Assembly (NCBI GenBank): GCA_948437815.1 | Contig: CAOJKG010000002.1 | Coordinates: forward strand, 1-28,891 | Length of the DNA: 28,891 nucleotides | DNA from: an uncultured Mycoplasmatota bacterium | Lineage (GTDB): Bacteria > Bacillota_I > Bacilli_A > RF39 > UBA660 | Direction of reading: 5' to 3' | Shown: positions 1 to 7,816 of the stretch, piece after piece | How the letters are laid out: each line of letters starts with the position of its first letter | Numbering within the stretch: the stretch's first letter is position 1 | Translations under genes and position numbers: made by a program | The notes under the pieces: generated by a model | Told to the model about the DNA's origin: nothing | Databases searched by the model: none | What the model saw: the letters and a program-made list of their open reading frames with translations, nothing else

Positions 1-465
1 ACCCATCGAGATGTCGTGGATATATTAAAAAAAGCAAATGTAAAATGGGAATTTGAACCAGATTATTTGGAAGATATTGCTAAAGAACACGAAAGATATA
101 TTACAGAATATTTTAATGGTCCAGTATTTATTACAAATTGGCCTAAAGATATTAAAGCTTGGTATATGAAAGAAAATAGTGATGGTAAAACTGTTGCAGC
201 AGTTGATCTTGAAGTTCCTGGCGCAGGGGAACTTATGGGCGGAAGCCAAAGAGAAGAAGATTATGATACTATAATTAAGAGAGCTAAATCAATGGGTGTA
301 GATTTGGCAGTAGTCGATTGGTATTTAAATTTAAGAAAATATGGGGGATGTGTTCATTCTGGATTTGGAATGGGCTTTGAAAGATTAATTATGTATCTTA
401 CAGGAGTAGATAATATTCGTGATGTTATACCATTTCCTAGAACACCGGGTAACTGTGAATATTAA
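1..465 (+). CDS. asnS: Asparaginyl-tRNA synthetase, C-terminal part (5' truncated by window edge)
   Basis: Class II aminoacyl-tRNA synthetase that charges tRNA-Asn with asparagine in the cytoplasm. The frame is open from base 1, so the gene starts outside the window and the GTG at 16 is not its start. The visible part is the end of the catalytic domain: the GELMGGSQRE segment and class II motif 3 (GFGMGFERLIMYLTGV), followed by the family-typical ending NIRDVIPFPRTPGNCEY. This ending is diagnostic of AsnRS against AspRS and LysRS. A strong ribosome site for the next gene follows 3 bases after the stop, so asnS probably heads or belongs to the gat operon. With AsnRS present, the GatCAB downstream is expected to serve mainly Gln-tRNA formation (inference). 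Confidence 0.95.
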   Translation, partial: THRDVVDILKKANVKWEFEPDYLEDIAKEHERYITEYFNGPVFITNWPKDIKAWYMKENSDGKTVAAVDLEVPGAGELMGGSQREEDYDTIIKRAKSMGVDLAVVDWYLNLRKYGGCVHSGFGMGFERLIMYLTGVDNIRDVIPFPRTPGNCEY

Positions 466-481
466 TTAAGGAGGTTAAATT

Positions 482-1483
482 ATGTTTGGATATGAATTGG
501 TATATTATGTAGAAACTGATCGATTTTATGGTAATGTTTGTGAAGACAGATATATGTGTCTGCTTTTACCAGAATTAATTAAAGATGTTTTTAATAAAAT
601 TAATAGTACGCCATTAAGAATTAAAAGGTCTAATATTGAGGAAAATGGAAAATTTGAAAATGGTTATGCTATATTATGGCACCATAATAATATTGTAAAA
701 GTAGTTCGAGAAGACGGGAAAGTGTTTGACAAAATTCCTGATAATACTGAATATTGTGGATTGGGATTTTGTGATGATAGATTGTTAGTAACTGTAAATG
801 GTCACTATGCATATATTGATGGAATTAGTGGTAAAATATTTTACTTGCCTGAAGAATTTGGGAATGTTGTTCCTGGTAGTTATAGTTGTGGTTATGCTAT
901 TATTACTTGTGATGAGAAGAAATCTTACATAGATAAAGATTTAAATAAGAAATCTATAGAATATGAATATGCTTCACCATTTTTACAAAATAGAGCTTTA
1001 GTCTGTACTGATTCAGAATGGCAAATTATTGATGATAATTTTGCTGTTTTGCTTGCTTTTCCACGTGAAAAATTTAAAGATGAATTTTTTAAAGGAATAC
1101 TATTTGACATAGAAGAAGAATCCAAGAATTCCGAAATGGGATCCTTAATTAGTTCTTATGTGGAAAATGGTGGAAGAGATCGAATATACATTTTCCAAGA
1201 GACTGGAATATCAATTTTTATGGGAGCGACTATAAAAAAAATAGCAGAAATCCTTGATTTAAAAGTGCCAGAATTAAGTATTAAAGAACAACTGGTTTGG
1301 CTAGTAAATGAAGTATCTAAAAAAGGGACTTATGTATATGATACAAGAGATGGGAAGTTTTGTCCTGTTAATCTTAAAGTTGGTATTAGGATAAAATCCC
1401 CAAATGGGAATATTGTAAGTTATGATGAGACGGATGTTGAATTTTTAAGACAAAGAGTAAAAAAGGAGACCTTAGATGAGTAA
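482..1483 (+). CDS. WG-repeat-like protein of unknown function inside the gat operon
   Basis: I do not recognise a named family with certainty. The 333-residue protein has no signal peptide or membrane segment. Residues about 58-186 carry four degenerate units of roughly 38 residues, each with an aromatic/Gly-Tyr-Ala start and a Tyr-Ile-Asp-x-x-x-x-Lys end (GYAIL...DGK, GHYAYIDGISGK, GYAII...YIDKDLNK, NRALV...QIIDD). This pattern resembles WG (KWG) beta-repeat proteins, which usually mediate binding rather than catalysis. The C-terminal 130 residues show nothing recognisable. The start is fixed by AAGGAGG at 468-474. Its last codons overlap gatC by 8 bases and contain the gatC ribosome site, so the two are translationally linked. 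A role tied to tRNA amidation is only positional inference. Confidence 0.8.
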   Translation: MFGYELVYYVETDRFYGNVCEDRYMCLLLPELIKDVFNKINSTPLRIKRSNIEENGKFENGYAILWHHNNIVKVVREDGKVFDKIPDNTEYCGLGFCDDRLLVTVNGHYAYIDGISGKIFYLPEEFGNVVPGSYSCGYAIITCDEKKSYIDKDLNKKSIEYEYASPFLQNRALVCTDSEWQIIDDNFAVLLAFPREKFKDEFFKGILFDIEEESKNSEMGSLISSYVENGGRDRIYIFQETGISIFMGATIKKIAEILDLKVPELSIKEQLVWLVNEVSKKGTYVYDTRDGKFCPVNLKVGIRIKSPNGNIVSYDETDVEFLRQRVKKETLDE

Positions 1484-1772
1484 ATTTACAAAAGAAATGG
1501 TTGATAGTTATGCTAATAAATTGTTATTTAACTTAACAGGTGAAGAAAATCAAATGGTATTGGATGAATTTGAAGTTATTGATAAAACTATTGATTTAAT
1601 TAATAAAATAGATGGTATAGATAAATTAGAACCTATGACCCACGCATTAGATGATTTTGTAGTAGATTTAAGAGATGATATATCTGAAGAATCTATTGAA
1701 TTAAAGGATGTTTTAAGAAATGCTGGAGCAACGGAAGGCAGAGAAATAGAAGTGCCAAAGGTGGTGGAATAA
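1476..1772 (+). CDS. gatC: Glu-tRNA(Gln)/Asp-tRNA(Asn) amidotransferase subunit C
   Basis: Small subunit of the GatCAB amidotransferase, which wraps around GatA and GatB and stabilises the complex. At 98 residues it has the usual length. Recognisable family features are the N-terminal helix with a conserved Glu (EEN..VLDEFEVIDKTIDLINKID), the DKLEPMTHAL segment matching the VxPMTHP motif, and the following LRDD. AAAGGAG at 1462-1468 lies 7 bases before the ATG, inside the upstream gene. Its stop codon TAA directly abuts the gatA ATG, consistent with coupled translation of the three subunits. Confidence 0.93.
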   Translation: MSKFTKEMVDSYANKLLFNLTGEENQMVLDEFEVIDKTIDLINKIDGIDKLEPMTHALDDFVVDLRDDISEESIELKDVLRNAGATEGREIEVPKVVE

Positions 1773-3224
1773 ATGGTAGATAAAAGTATATTAGAAATTC
1801 ATAAAGCTTTAGAAAATGGAACTATAACAAGTGCTGAATTAGTGAATGAATCTTTAAATAAGTCTAGAGAAGTACAAGAGAAGTATAATGCTTTTGTATC
1901 TATTATTGCTGATGCTAAAGGTACTGATGTAACAGATAGTTTAGTATCCGGTATTCCATTTGGGGTAAAAGATAATTTTTCTACTAAAGATATCTTAACT
2001 ACTGGTTCATCTAATACATTAAACAATTATGTTCCAATATTTAATGCAACAGCTGTTGGGAAGTTATTAAATGCTGGCGCTGTAATTACTAATAAAACGG
2101 TATTAGATGAATTTGGTTTAGGTGGAACTGGTACAACAGGTCATACAGGTGTAGTAAAAAATCCTTGGGACATAACTAGAATGTGCGCTGGGTCTAGTGC
2201 TGGCTCTGCTTGTGCAGTTGCGGCAGGCGTTTATCCTTTTGCGCTTGGAAGTGATACAGGAGATTCAGTTCGTAAACCAGCGGCTTACTGTGGAATTGTA
2301 GGGTATAAACCCACTTATGGAATGATAAGTCGTTTTGGCCTTTTTCCTTTTGCTTCTAGTTTAGATACTGTTGGGGTTCTTACAAGAAATGTAGAAGATG
2401 CGGCAATTGTAACTGATGTTATGAAAGGCAAAGATTCTCATGATATGACAACATGGGATTCAAGTAATATGCATTTAAAAAATGCGTTGACAGGAGATGT
2501 TAAAGGTAAAAAACTATTTTATATTAAAGAACTTTGTGATATAAATAATTATAATAATCCTAGTAAAGAACTAGTAGAGCATCTGGAAAACTTTCATAAA
2601 ACTTTATGGTTATGTAAGGAATTAGGTATTGAAGTATCTGGAGAAAGTATTGACCAAGAAATATTGAATGCAATTGGTTCAGTTTATGTAGTAATTTCTT
2701 GTGCTGAAGCTACTAGTAACCTTTCTAATTTAACAGGTATTATTTATGGGCCTAGAAGTGATAAAAAAAATATTAATGATATGATGATTGATTATCGTAC
2801 TGAAGGTTTTTCACCATTAATTAAAAGACGTTTGGTTATTGGTTCTTATGTTTTGCAAAAAGAGAATCAAGAGAGATACTTTAAAAATGCTCAAAAACTT
2901 CGTCGTTTAATTGTAAATTTAATGAAGGAATTTTTTGAAAAATATGATGGGCTAATTTTACCTGTTAGCTGTGGTTCTGCTAAATTATTAGATGGCTCTA
3001 TTGATAAGGTTAGTAGAGAGGCGATGGCTTTAGAAGATCATTTACAAATTGGGAATTTTGGTGGTTTTCCTTCTATTACGATTCCAAATGGTTTTGTAAA
3101 TGATTTACCAGTTGGTGTTAATATAACTGGAAATTGTTATGATGATGAGAATGTTTTAAACCTTGCTTATGCTTTAGAATCAAAAATGCCATGTAAAAAT
3201 CAAATTGCTAAGGAGGCAAACTAA
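1773..3224 (+). CDS. gatA: Glu-tRNA(Gln) amidotransferase subunit A (amidase)
   Basis: Glutaminase subunit of GatCAB: it releases ammonia from glutamine, which is channelled to GatB to convert Glu-tRNA(Gln) to Gln-tRNA(Gln). Amidase-signature family, 483 residues (normal length). The Ser-cisSer-Lys triad can be placed at K66 (GVKDN), S141 (GSSAGS) and S165 (GSDTGDS). The GatA-type segment RTEGFSPLIKRRLVIGSYVL (about 343-362) is present, as is the GNFGGFPSITIP region near residue 428. Two signature positions are unusual: AGSSAGS instead of the common GGSSGGS, and TGDSVRKPAA instead of TGGSIRQPAA. The triad itself is intact, so I infer an active enzyme. It starts directly at the gatC stop and overlaps gatB by one base (TAATG). 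Confidence 0.95.
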   Translation: MVDKSILEIHKALENGTITSAELVNESLNKSREVQEKYNAFVSIIADAKGTDVTDSLVSGIPFGVKDNFSTKDILTTGSSNTLNNYVPIFNATAVGKLLNAGAVITNKTVLDEFGLGGTGTTGHTGVVKNPWDITRMCAGSSAGSACAVAAGVYPFALGSDTGDSVRKPAAYCGIVGYKPTYGMISRFGLFPFASSLDTVGVLTRNVEDAAIVTDVMKGKDSHDMTTWDSSNMHLKNALTGDVKGKKLFYIKELCDINNYNNPSKELVEHLENFHKTLWLCKELGIEVSGESIDQEILNAIGSVYVVISCAEATSNLSNLTGIIYGPRSDKKNINDMMIDYRTEGFSPLIKRRLVIGSYVLQKENQERYFKNAQKLRRLIVNLMKEFFEKYDGLILPVSCGSAKLLDGSIDKVSREAMALEDHLQIGNFGGFPSITIPNGFVNDLPVGVNITGNCYDDENVLNLAYALESKMPCKNQIAKEAN

Positions 3225-4654
3225 TGAAAAAACAAATCGCTGTTATAGGACTAGAAATGCACTGTGAAATGAAGAGTAACTCTAAAGTTTTTTCAAGTGC
3301 TGCTAACTCTTATAATGAAACTCCTAACAGTAATATTCAACTTTTAGATATGGCTTTTCCTGGTACTTTACCAGTAGTAAATAAAAAATGTGTTAAAGAT
3401 GCACTAAAGGTAAGCTTAGCCCTTAATTGTTCACAACCAGAATATATGTATTTTGATCGTAAAAACTATTATTATCCAGATTTACCTAAAGGATATCAAA
3501 TTACCCAAATGGATAGTCCAGTAGGTGTTAATGGTAAAATAGAAATAGAAGTTAATGATAAGTTAATTCCAGTTTTAATTCATGATGTACATTTAGAAGA
3601 AGATACAGCTAGCTTGGATCATTATTTTGATACTTCAACAATTGATTATAATAGATGTGGAGTACCGCTTTTAGAACTTGTTACAGAGCCATGTTTACAT
3701 TCAGCTGAAGAAGCAGTAGCTTTTATAAATCATATTATTCAAATGTATCGTTATATGGATGTAAGTGATGCAGATACTAAACGAGGACAAGTTCGTTGTG
3801 ATGTTAATGTTTCAATAATGGATGAAGATGCTAAAGATTTTGGAACGCGTGTTGAAGTAAAAAATGTTAACTCAATTAGTGGAGTTCAAGATGTTATAAA
3901 TTATGAGATTAAAAGACAAACAGAGTTAAAAGAACAAGGCAGATATTCTGAGGTCGAACAAGAAACTAGACGTTGGAATGAGGAGACTATGAGCACTATT
4001 CGTATGCGTAGCAAAGTTGATGCGATAGATTATAAGTATTTTGTAGAACCAAATATTCCTAAATATAGAATAACTAAAGAATGGTTGAGTGAGATTAAAA
4101 GTGAAATACCTAAATTACACTTAGAAAGAAAATATAATTATATAGAAAGTCTTGGTTTAAGCAGTTATGATGCAGGAGTATTAGTTAAAAATAAAGATAT
4201 ATCTGATTATTTTGAAGAATGTGTTAAAATAGGTATTGATGCTAAGATGGCTAGTAATTGGATAACTACTAGTATTATGGGATATTTAAATAATGAAGAA
4301 ATAGATATTAAAGACTTTTATATTAATCCTAAACGTTTAAAAGATTTAATAGATGCTATAAATAGTGGAGTTATTAGTAATAAACAAGCAAAAGAGATTT
4401 TTAATAAAGTTTTAGAAACTAAAAAAGAAGTTAAAGACTTCTTGAGTAGTGATAATGCTCAAATTAGTGATGCTGATACTCTAATTAGTTTGATTGATAA
4501 TATTTTAGGTAATAATAAAGCACAAATAGATGATTATCATAATGGTAAAACTAATCTTTTTGATTATTTTGTAGGGCAAGTTATGAAGGAAACAAGAGGG
4601 AAAGCTAACCCAGTATTAACTAAAGAAATTTTAAATAAAAAATTAAACAGCTAA
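3224..4654 (+). CDS. gatB: Glu-tRNA(Gln) amidotransferase subunit B (kinase/transferase)
   Basis: Phosphorylates the Glu (or Asp) carried on the misacylated tRNA and transfers ammonia from GatA to it. 476 residues, normal length. The GatB cradle signature FDRKNYYYPDLPKGYQI is at about residues 77-93. It is followed by HLEEDTAS and GVPLLELVTEP, which hold metal- and substrate-binding residues, and the GTRVEVKNVNS block. The C-terminal YqeY-like tail ends in the typical GQVMKETRGKANP. AAGGAGG in the 3' end of gatA provides the ribosome site. The gene is the last of the operon: its stop codon lies in the loop of a terminator hairpin. Confidence 0.97.
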   Translation: MKKQIAVIGLEMHCEMKSNSKVFSSAANSYNETPNSNIQLLDMAFPGTLPVVNKKCVKDALKVSLALNCSQPEYMYFDRKNYYYPDLPKGYQITQMDSPVGVNGKIEIEVNDKLIPVLIHDVHLEEDTASLDHYFDTSTIDYNRCGVPLLELVTEPCLHSAEEAVAFINHIIQMYRYMDVSDADTKRGQVRCDVNVSIMDEDAKDFGTRVEVKNVNSISGVQDVINYEIKRQTELKEQGRYSEVEQETRRWNEETMSTIRMRSKVDAIDYKYFVEPNIPKYRITKEWLSEIKSEIPKLHLERKYNYIESLGLSSYDAGVLVKNKDISDYFEECVKIGIDAKMASNWITTSIMGYLNNEEIDIKDFYINPKRLKDLIDAINSGVISNKQAKEIFNKVLETKKEVKDFLSSDNAQISDADTLISLIDNILGNNKAQIDDYHNGKTNLFDYFVGQVMKETRGKANPVLTKEILNKKLNS

Positions 4655-4664
4655 GGCTGTTTTT
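4645..4664 (+). terminator. Intrinsic terminator of the asnS-gatCAB operon
   Basis: Seven-base stem AAACAGC (4645-4651) and GCTGTTT (4656-4662) with loop TAAG and a short T run. The gatB stop codon forms most of the loop. Confidence 0.75.
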
Positions 4665-4671
4665 AATATTC

Positions 4672-4700
4672 TTGAATTTTTTTCTTTTTAATAGTATAAT
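4672..4700 (+). promoter_or_regulatory. Promoter of the HNH protein gene
   Basis: TTGAAT (4672-4677), a 17-base spacer and a perfect TATAAT (4695-4700), directly behind the gat terminator. AAGAGG at 4712-4717 serves the ATG at 4726, giving a predicted leader of about 18 bases. Confidence 0.75.
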
Positions 4701-4725
4701 CTTGTTAAGATAAGAGGTTTGTGTA

Positions 4726-5571
4726 ATGGGTGATGCTATAATTTTTGTACTTTGGATATGGTGTATTTTATTTTTGATATTAATGCTTGTGTTATCTGTT
4801 ATAAATATTTTCCTGGTTAAGAAGAGCATAAAGAATAATAGTCTATATTACTTAAATGTATTAAAATTGAATGAAAAATATAAGGATTTTTTTATAAAAG
4901 TAAATAGTGATTTTTATTATAAATGTGAATGTAATTCTCTTCAAGTTTATAGAAATAGATGTTCTTTAGATTCGGTTATGAATTATATGTGTGATATAAT
5001 TGAAAGTGATTTAGAAACATGGAAAAAGTTAGCTTTTTCTATAGAAAAAAATATTTTTAACTATAATATGTATGAAGGCTTTTTAAAAGAATTAAATACT
5101 AACTTTAAGGGTGTAAGTTATGAAAATGTCCGAAGAAAGGTTTATTTTTTATCAAAGTCAAGTTATGTTGAAATAGAGTCTCAAGCAGTACATAGTATAA
5201 AAATTAATCCTATTATTAATTTGAAAATTATAGTTAGAGTGTTTTATATTTCTCCAGCAGGCAGAAATTATTATGCTAAGGATTATTTAATTGATTTTAA
5301 TGGCTTAAATGAAATATTTGAAAGAATAAGTGAAAAGAATTTATATAAAGAAAGTATTAAGTATCAAAGAGCATTAATGACAAATAGCAAGAGATATGAT
5401 ATATTAAAAAGAGATGGTTTTAGATGTCAAATTTGTGGAAGGACCCAATTAGATGGGGCTAAATTAGAAGTAGATCATATTATTCCTGTTTCTAAAGGCG
5501 GAAAAACAGTAGATTGTAATTTACAGACTTTATGTCATGAATGTAATCAAGGTAAAAAGGCTAAAATATAA
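4726..5571 (+). CDS. Membrane-tethered HNH endonuclease-like protein
   Basis: 281 residues. Residues about 4-30 form one hydrophobic helix followed by VKKSIKNN; by the positive-inside rule the rest of the protein is cytoplasmic. The middle region (about 40-220) is not recognised. Residues 221-280 are a textbook zinc-ribbon HNH nuclease: RYDILKRDGFRCQICG with C234 and C237, EVDHIIPVSKGG with D250 and H251, N265 in CNLQTLC, and C270/C273 before NQGKKAK. Zinc ligands and the central His are all kept, so I infer a folded and probably active DNA-cutting domain. It is a single-gene unit between its own promoter and a weak terminator. Roles in defence against incoming DNA, DNA uptake or repair are all possible; the sequence does not decide. 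Confidence 0.85.
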   Translation: MGDAIIFVLWIWCILFLILMLVLSVINIFLVKKSIKNNSLYYLNVLKLNEKYKDFFIKVNSDFYYKCECNSLQVYRNRCSLDSVMNYMCDIIESDLETWKKLAFSIEKNIFNYNMYEGFLKELNTNFKGVSYENVRRKVYFLSKSSYVEIESQAVHSIKINPIINLKIIVRVFYISPAGRNYYAKDYLIDFNGLNEIFERISEKNLYKESIKYQRALMTNSKRYDILKRDGFRCQICGRTQLDGAKLEVDHIIPVSKGGKTVDCNLQTLCHECNQGKKAKI

Positions 5572-5587
5572 CTAAACTTATGTTAAT

Positions 5588-5614
5588 GTGATACTGAACG
5601 GTTTTCACTTTTTT
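5588..5614 (+). terminator. Weak possible terminator after the HNH gene
   Basis: GTGA (5588-5591) can pair with TCAC (5605-5608), with a partly paired interior, followed by six T. The stem is short, so this is a tentative call. Confidence 0.4.
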
Positions 5615-5632
5615 ATTTTGCTATAAAAGTAT

Positions 5633-5638
5633 TATAAT
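5633..5638 (+). promoter_or_regulatory. -10 box of the FtsW-like gene
   Basis: Perfect TATAAT 44 bases before the ATG at 5682; no convincing -35 at the correct distance. AGGTGG just upstream of the ATG is the ribosome site. Confidence 0.45.
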
Positions 5639-5681
5639 TCATTTTTTTGGAATTGTTACATAATGTTAAATAGGTGGTGTT

Positions 5682-6767
5682 ATGAAGAAAAAACATGTTG
5701 ATTATTTGCTTTTAATATCAGTTGTTTTGATAAGTATATTCGGTATTATAATGATATATTCAGCTAGTTCAATATGGGCAGAATTTAAATTTCATGATGC
5801 TTTTAAATATGTTAAACATCAAGCTTTATTTTTCTTTGTAGGCTTAATAATTATGAATATTGCGATGAAAATAAATCTAGAATTTTTAAAGAAAAAATCT
5901 AATTTAATTTTAAGTATATGTTTTTTACTTCTTACACTTGTTTTAATACCAGGTATAGGTAGTGTTAGAAACGGCTCTAGAAGCTGGTTTGGTATAGGTG
6001 GTTTTGGAATTCAACCTAGTGAGTTTGCTAAAATAGGTCTTATTATATATACGGCTAAATATTTGGAAAGAAATCAAAGAAATATGAAGGATGTAAAAAA
6101 AGGGGCTTTACCTATTTTTATTGTTATAGGTGTATTCTTTTTGCTTATTATGTTAGAACCAGATTTTGGAACAGCAATGGTTATTGCGCTTACCTTGATA
6201 TGTCTTATTTTTATATCAGGTCTTAAAATTTCTTTTTTTGTTAAACTAGGTATTTTAGGATTAGCCGGAATAGTAGGGCTTATTATAGCTGCACCATACA
6301 GAATGGCAAGAATTGTGTCTTTCTTAAATCCTTGGAGTGATCCTTTAGGGGCTGGATATCAAATTATTCAAAGCTTATATGCGATAGGACCTGGTGGCTT
6401 GTTAGGTCAAGGTTTCTTAAACTCAAGACAAAAACACTTTTATCTACCTGAACCACAAACTGATTTTATTTTTTCGATTATAAGTGAAGAATTTGGGTTT
6501 TTAGGAGTAATAATAGTTTGTTCTTTCTTTTTCTTTATGTTTTATCGAATGGTTAAAATAGGACTAAAATCAAGTGATTTATTTACAAAATATTTGGTTT
6601 TTGGTTTAGCTTTTGGTGTTTTTATTCAAGCTTCTTTAAATTTAGCAGTTGTTGTAGGATTAATACCAGTTACAGGAGTAACTTTACCTTTCTTTTCTTA
6701 TGGTGGATCTTCTTTATTAGTATCATTATTTAGTGTAGGATTGGTTTTAAATGCTAGTAAAAAATAA
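5682..6767 (+). CDS. ftsW: SEDS peptidoglycan glycosyltransferase, FtsW/SpoVE type
   Basis: Integral membrane polymerase of lipid II glycan strands, working with a class B penicillin-binding protein in septal wall synthesis. 361 residues with about ten membrane segments. SEDS landmarks: NGSRSWFGIGGFGIQPSEFAKI (98-118), EPDFGTAM (159-166), GAGYQIIQSLYAIGPGGLLGQG (223-244) and LPEPQTDFIFSIISEEFG (255-272), where D261 corresponds to the essential SEDS aspartate. The C-terminal TLPFFSYGGSSLL block favours FtsW/SpoVE, but RodA cannot be fully excluded without a tree. No divisome genes sit beside it here; MurF and Ddl of the same pathway lie 17 kb away. It converges on the TagD-like gene with stop codons exactly back to back. 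Confidence 0.92.
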   Translation: MKKKHVDYLLLISVVLISIFGIIMIYSASSIWAEFKFHDAFKYVKHQALFFFVGLIIMNIAMKINLEFLKKKSNLILSICFLLLTLVLIPGIGSVRNGSRSWFGIGGFGIQPSEFAKIGLIIYTAKYLERNQRNMKDVKKGALPIFIVIGVFFLLIMLEPDFGTAMVIALTLICLIFISGLKISFFVKLGILGLAGIVGLIIAAPYRMARIVSFLNPWSDPLGAGYQIIQSLYAIGPGGLLGQGFLNSRQKHFYLPEPQTDFIFSIISEEFGFLGVIIVCSFFFFMFYRMVKIGLKSSDLFTKYLVFGLAFGVFIQASLNLAVVVGLIPVTGVTLPFFSYGGSSLLVSLFSVGLVLNASKK

Positions 6768-6775
6768 TTATTTTT
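6760..6775. terminator. AT-only palindrome at the convergent stop codons (possible bidirectional terminator)
   Basis: AAAAATAATTATTTTT is a perfect 16-base palindrome centred between 6767 and 6768, exactly where the two TAA stops meet. It lacks GC pairs, so its strength as a terminator is doubtful. Confidence 0.35.
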
Positions 6776-7151
6776 CTTCTTTATTTAAATATTCTTTTAT
6801 TAAAGAGCTAGATATATCTTTTGTTCTTTCTAAAACTATAGTCGGTTTTGCTATTTCGCTATGATTTTTAAAGAATGAATCAGTAGTTACAAAAATATCG
6901 TAGTCAATTGTTTTTAAAGCATCAACTAAATTAGTATCTCTTAATATAACTTCATCAACACATTTAAATGATTTAATCATTCTTAAACGAATATTTTCAT
7001 CAAAATAATTTGTTTTGTTATGTCTAATGCACTCTTTATCGCTTGTTACAAATACTATTAAATAATCTCCAAAAGATTTAGCTTTCTCTAAATAGTTTAC
7101 ATGACCATAATGAATAATATCAAACGTTCCGTGGGCTACAACTTTTCTCAT
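6768..7151 (-). CDS. Glycerol-3-phosphate cytidylyltransferase-like nucleotidyltransferase (TagD family)
   Basis: 127 residues, the full size of TagD-type enzymes, which make CDP-glycerol from CTP and glycerol-3-phosphate for teichoic-type polymers. It has the HxGH nucleotide-binding motif in GTFDIIHYGH (residues 8-17), the LEKAKSFGDYLIVFVTSD strand-helix, VDEVIL (65-70) and RTKDISSSLIK (109-119), matching the RTxxISTTxIK motif. The usual GDDWxGKFD segment is not recognisable (TTDSFFKNH instead), so the acceptor could differ. The start follows GGTGAT with a 3-base gap. GpsA in this window makes the presumed substrate, though it is not adjacent. The family call is firm; the substrate is not. 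Confidence 0.85.
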   Translation of the reverse strand: MRKVVAHGTFDIIHYGHVNYLEKAKSFGDYLIVFVTSDKECIRHNKTNYFDENIRLRMIKSFKCVDEVILRDTNLVDALKTIDYDIFVTTDSFFKNHSEIAKPTIVLERTKDISSSLIKEYLNKEEK

Positions 7152-7170
7152 ATAATCACCATTAAATATA

Positions 7171-7176
7171 ATTATA
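7171..7176 (-). promoter_or_regulatory. -10 box of the TagD-like gene
   Basis: Perfect TATAAT on the minus strand; the GGTGAT ribosome site (7155-7160) begins 10 bases further on, so the predicted leader is only about 13 bases. The -35 is poor. Confidence 0.45.
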
Positions 7177-7227
7177 ATATACTTTGATATTAAATAAAAG
7201 TAATTGCTAAAATATATGTAAAGTTTG

Positions 7228-7256
7228 TTGCTTTTTTATTTAATTATTGTTAAAAT
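7228..7256 (+). promoter_or_regulatory. Promoter of the dCTP-deaminase-like gene pair
   Basis: TTGCTT (7228-7233), a 17-base spacer, TAAAAT (7251-7256). GGGAGG at 7264-7269 precedes the ATG at 7277, so the transcript would start almost at the ribosome site. Confidence 0.65.
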
Positions 7257-7276
7257 TTATTTAGGGAGGTTAAGAA

Positions 7277-7816
7277 ATGTTAAATCATTATGCGATAAAT
7301 AAAGAAATGGAACGTGGGTCTATTTATGTAGATGGCGCTCAAGACAAACTTGGTGAAAATTTTATAAATGTTACTTTGGGTGATTCGATTAAAATATATG
7401 ATTCACCATCGTTAGATGTAAGAAATCCTATGCCAATTGAGGAATATCCTATTCCTGAAAGTGGGTTTGTTATAATGCCTAGAGTTTGTTACATAGGAGC
7501 AACATTTGAATTTACTAAAACTTATGGTTTTGTGCCAGTTTTAAATGAAGATGATAGACTTGCAGTATTAGGATTAAAATCTCATATTACAGCAGGTTTT
7601 GGCGATAACGGTTTTGAAGGTACATGGACTTTAGAAATTGAAGGTTCTGTTCCGGTTCGCTTATTTCCTCATATGTTTATTGGAACTTTGTATTACAATC
7701 CTTTAATTGGAGAAGGAGATATATTATATCGTGGTAAGTATTTTGGCCAAATCGAGCCAACAGAATCTAGATTAAGTGAAGAATATGGTAATGGTAGGGT
7801 GAGAAGAAAATGCTAA
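7277..7816 (+). CDS. dCTP deaminase-family protein, catalytic-Glu subunit (GRSS motif lost)
   Basis: 179 residues with the beta-barrel pattern of the dCTP deaminase/dUTPase family: INVTLGDSIKIY (30-41), the hydrophobic strand FVIMPRVCYIGATFEF, GFEGTWTLEIEG (112-123) and the Dcd C-terminal motif GKYFGQIEPTESRL (153-166). The Glu of the hItLE strand, equivalent to the catalytic Glu of E. coli Dcd, is present (E120). However, the phosphate- and catalysis-related GRSSxxR segment is replaced by EDDRLAV (91-97). Alone it therefore looks catalytically incomplete. It overlaps the next gene by 7 bases; that gene carries two further Dcd-like domains, one of which keeps GRSS. I infer the two products assemble together. 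Pathway relevance: dCTP to dUTP for thymidylate synthesis, or nucleotide sensing. Confidence 0.85.
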   Translation: MLNHYAINKEMERGSIYVDGAQDKLGENFINVTLGDSIKIYDSPSLDVRNPMPIEEYPIPESGFVIMPRVCYIGATFEFTKTYGFVPVLNEDDRLAVLGLKSHITAGFGDNGFEGTWTLEIEGSVPVRLFPHMFIGTLYYNPLIGEGDILYRGKYFGQIEPTESRLSEEYGNGRVRRKC

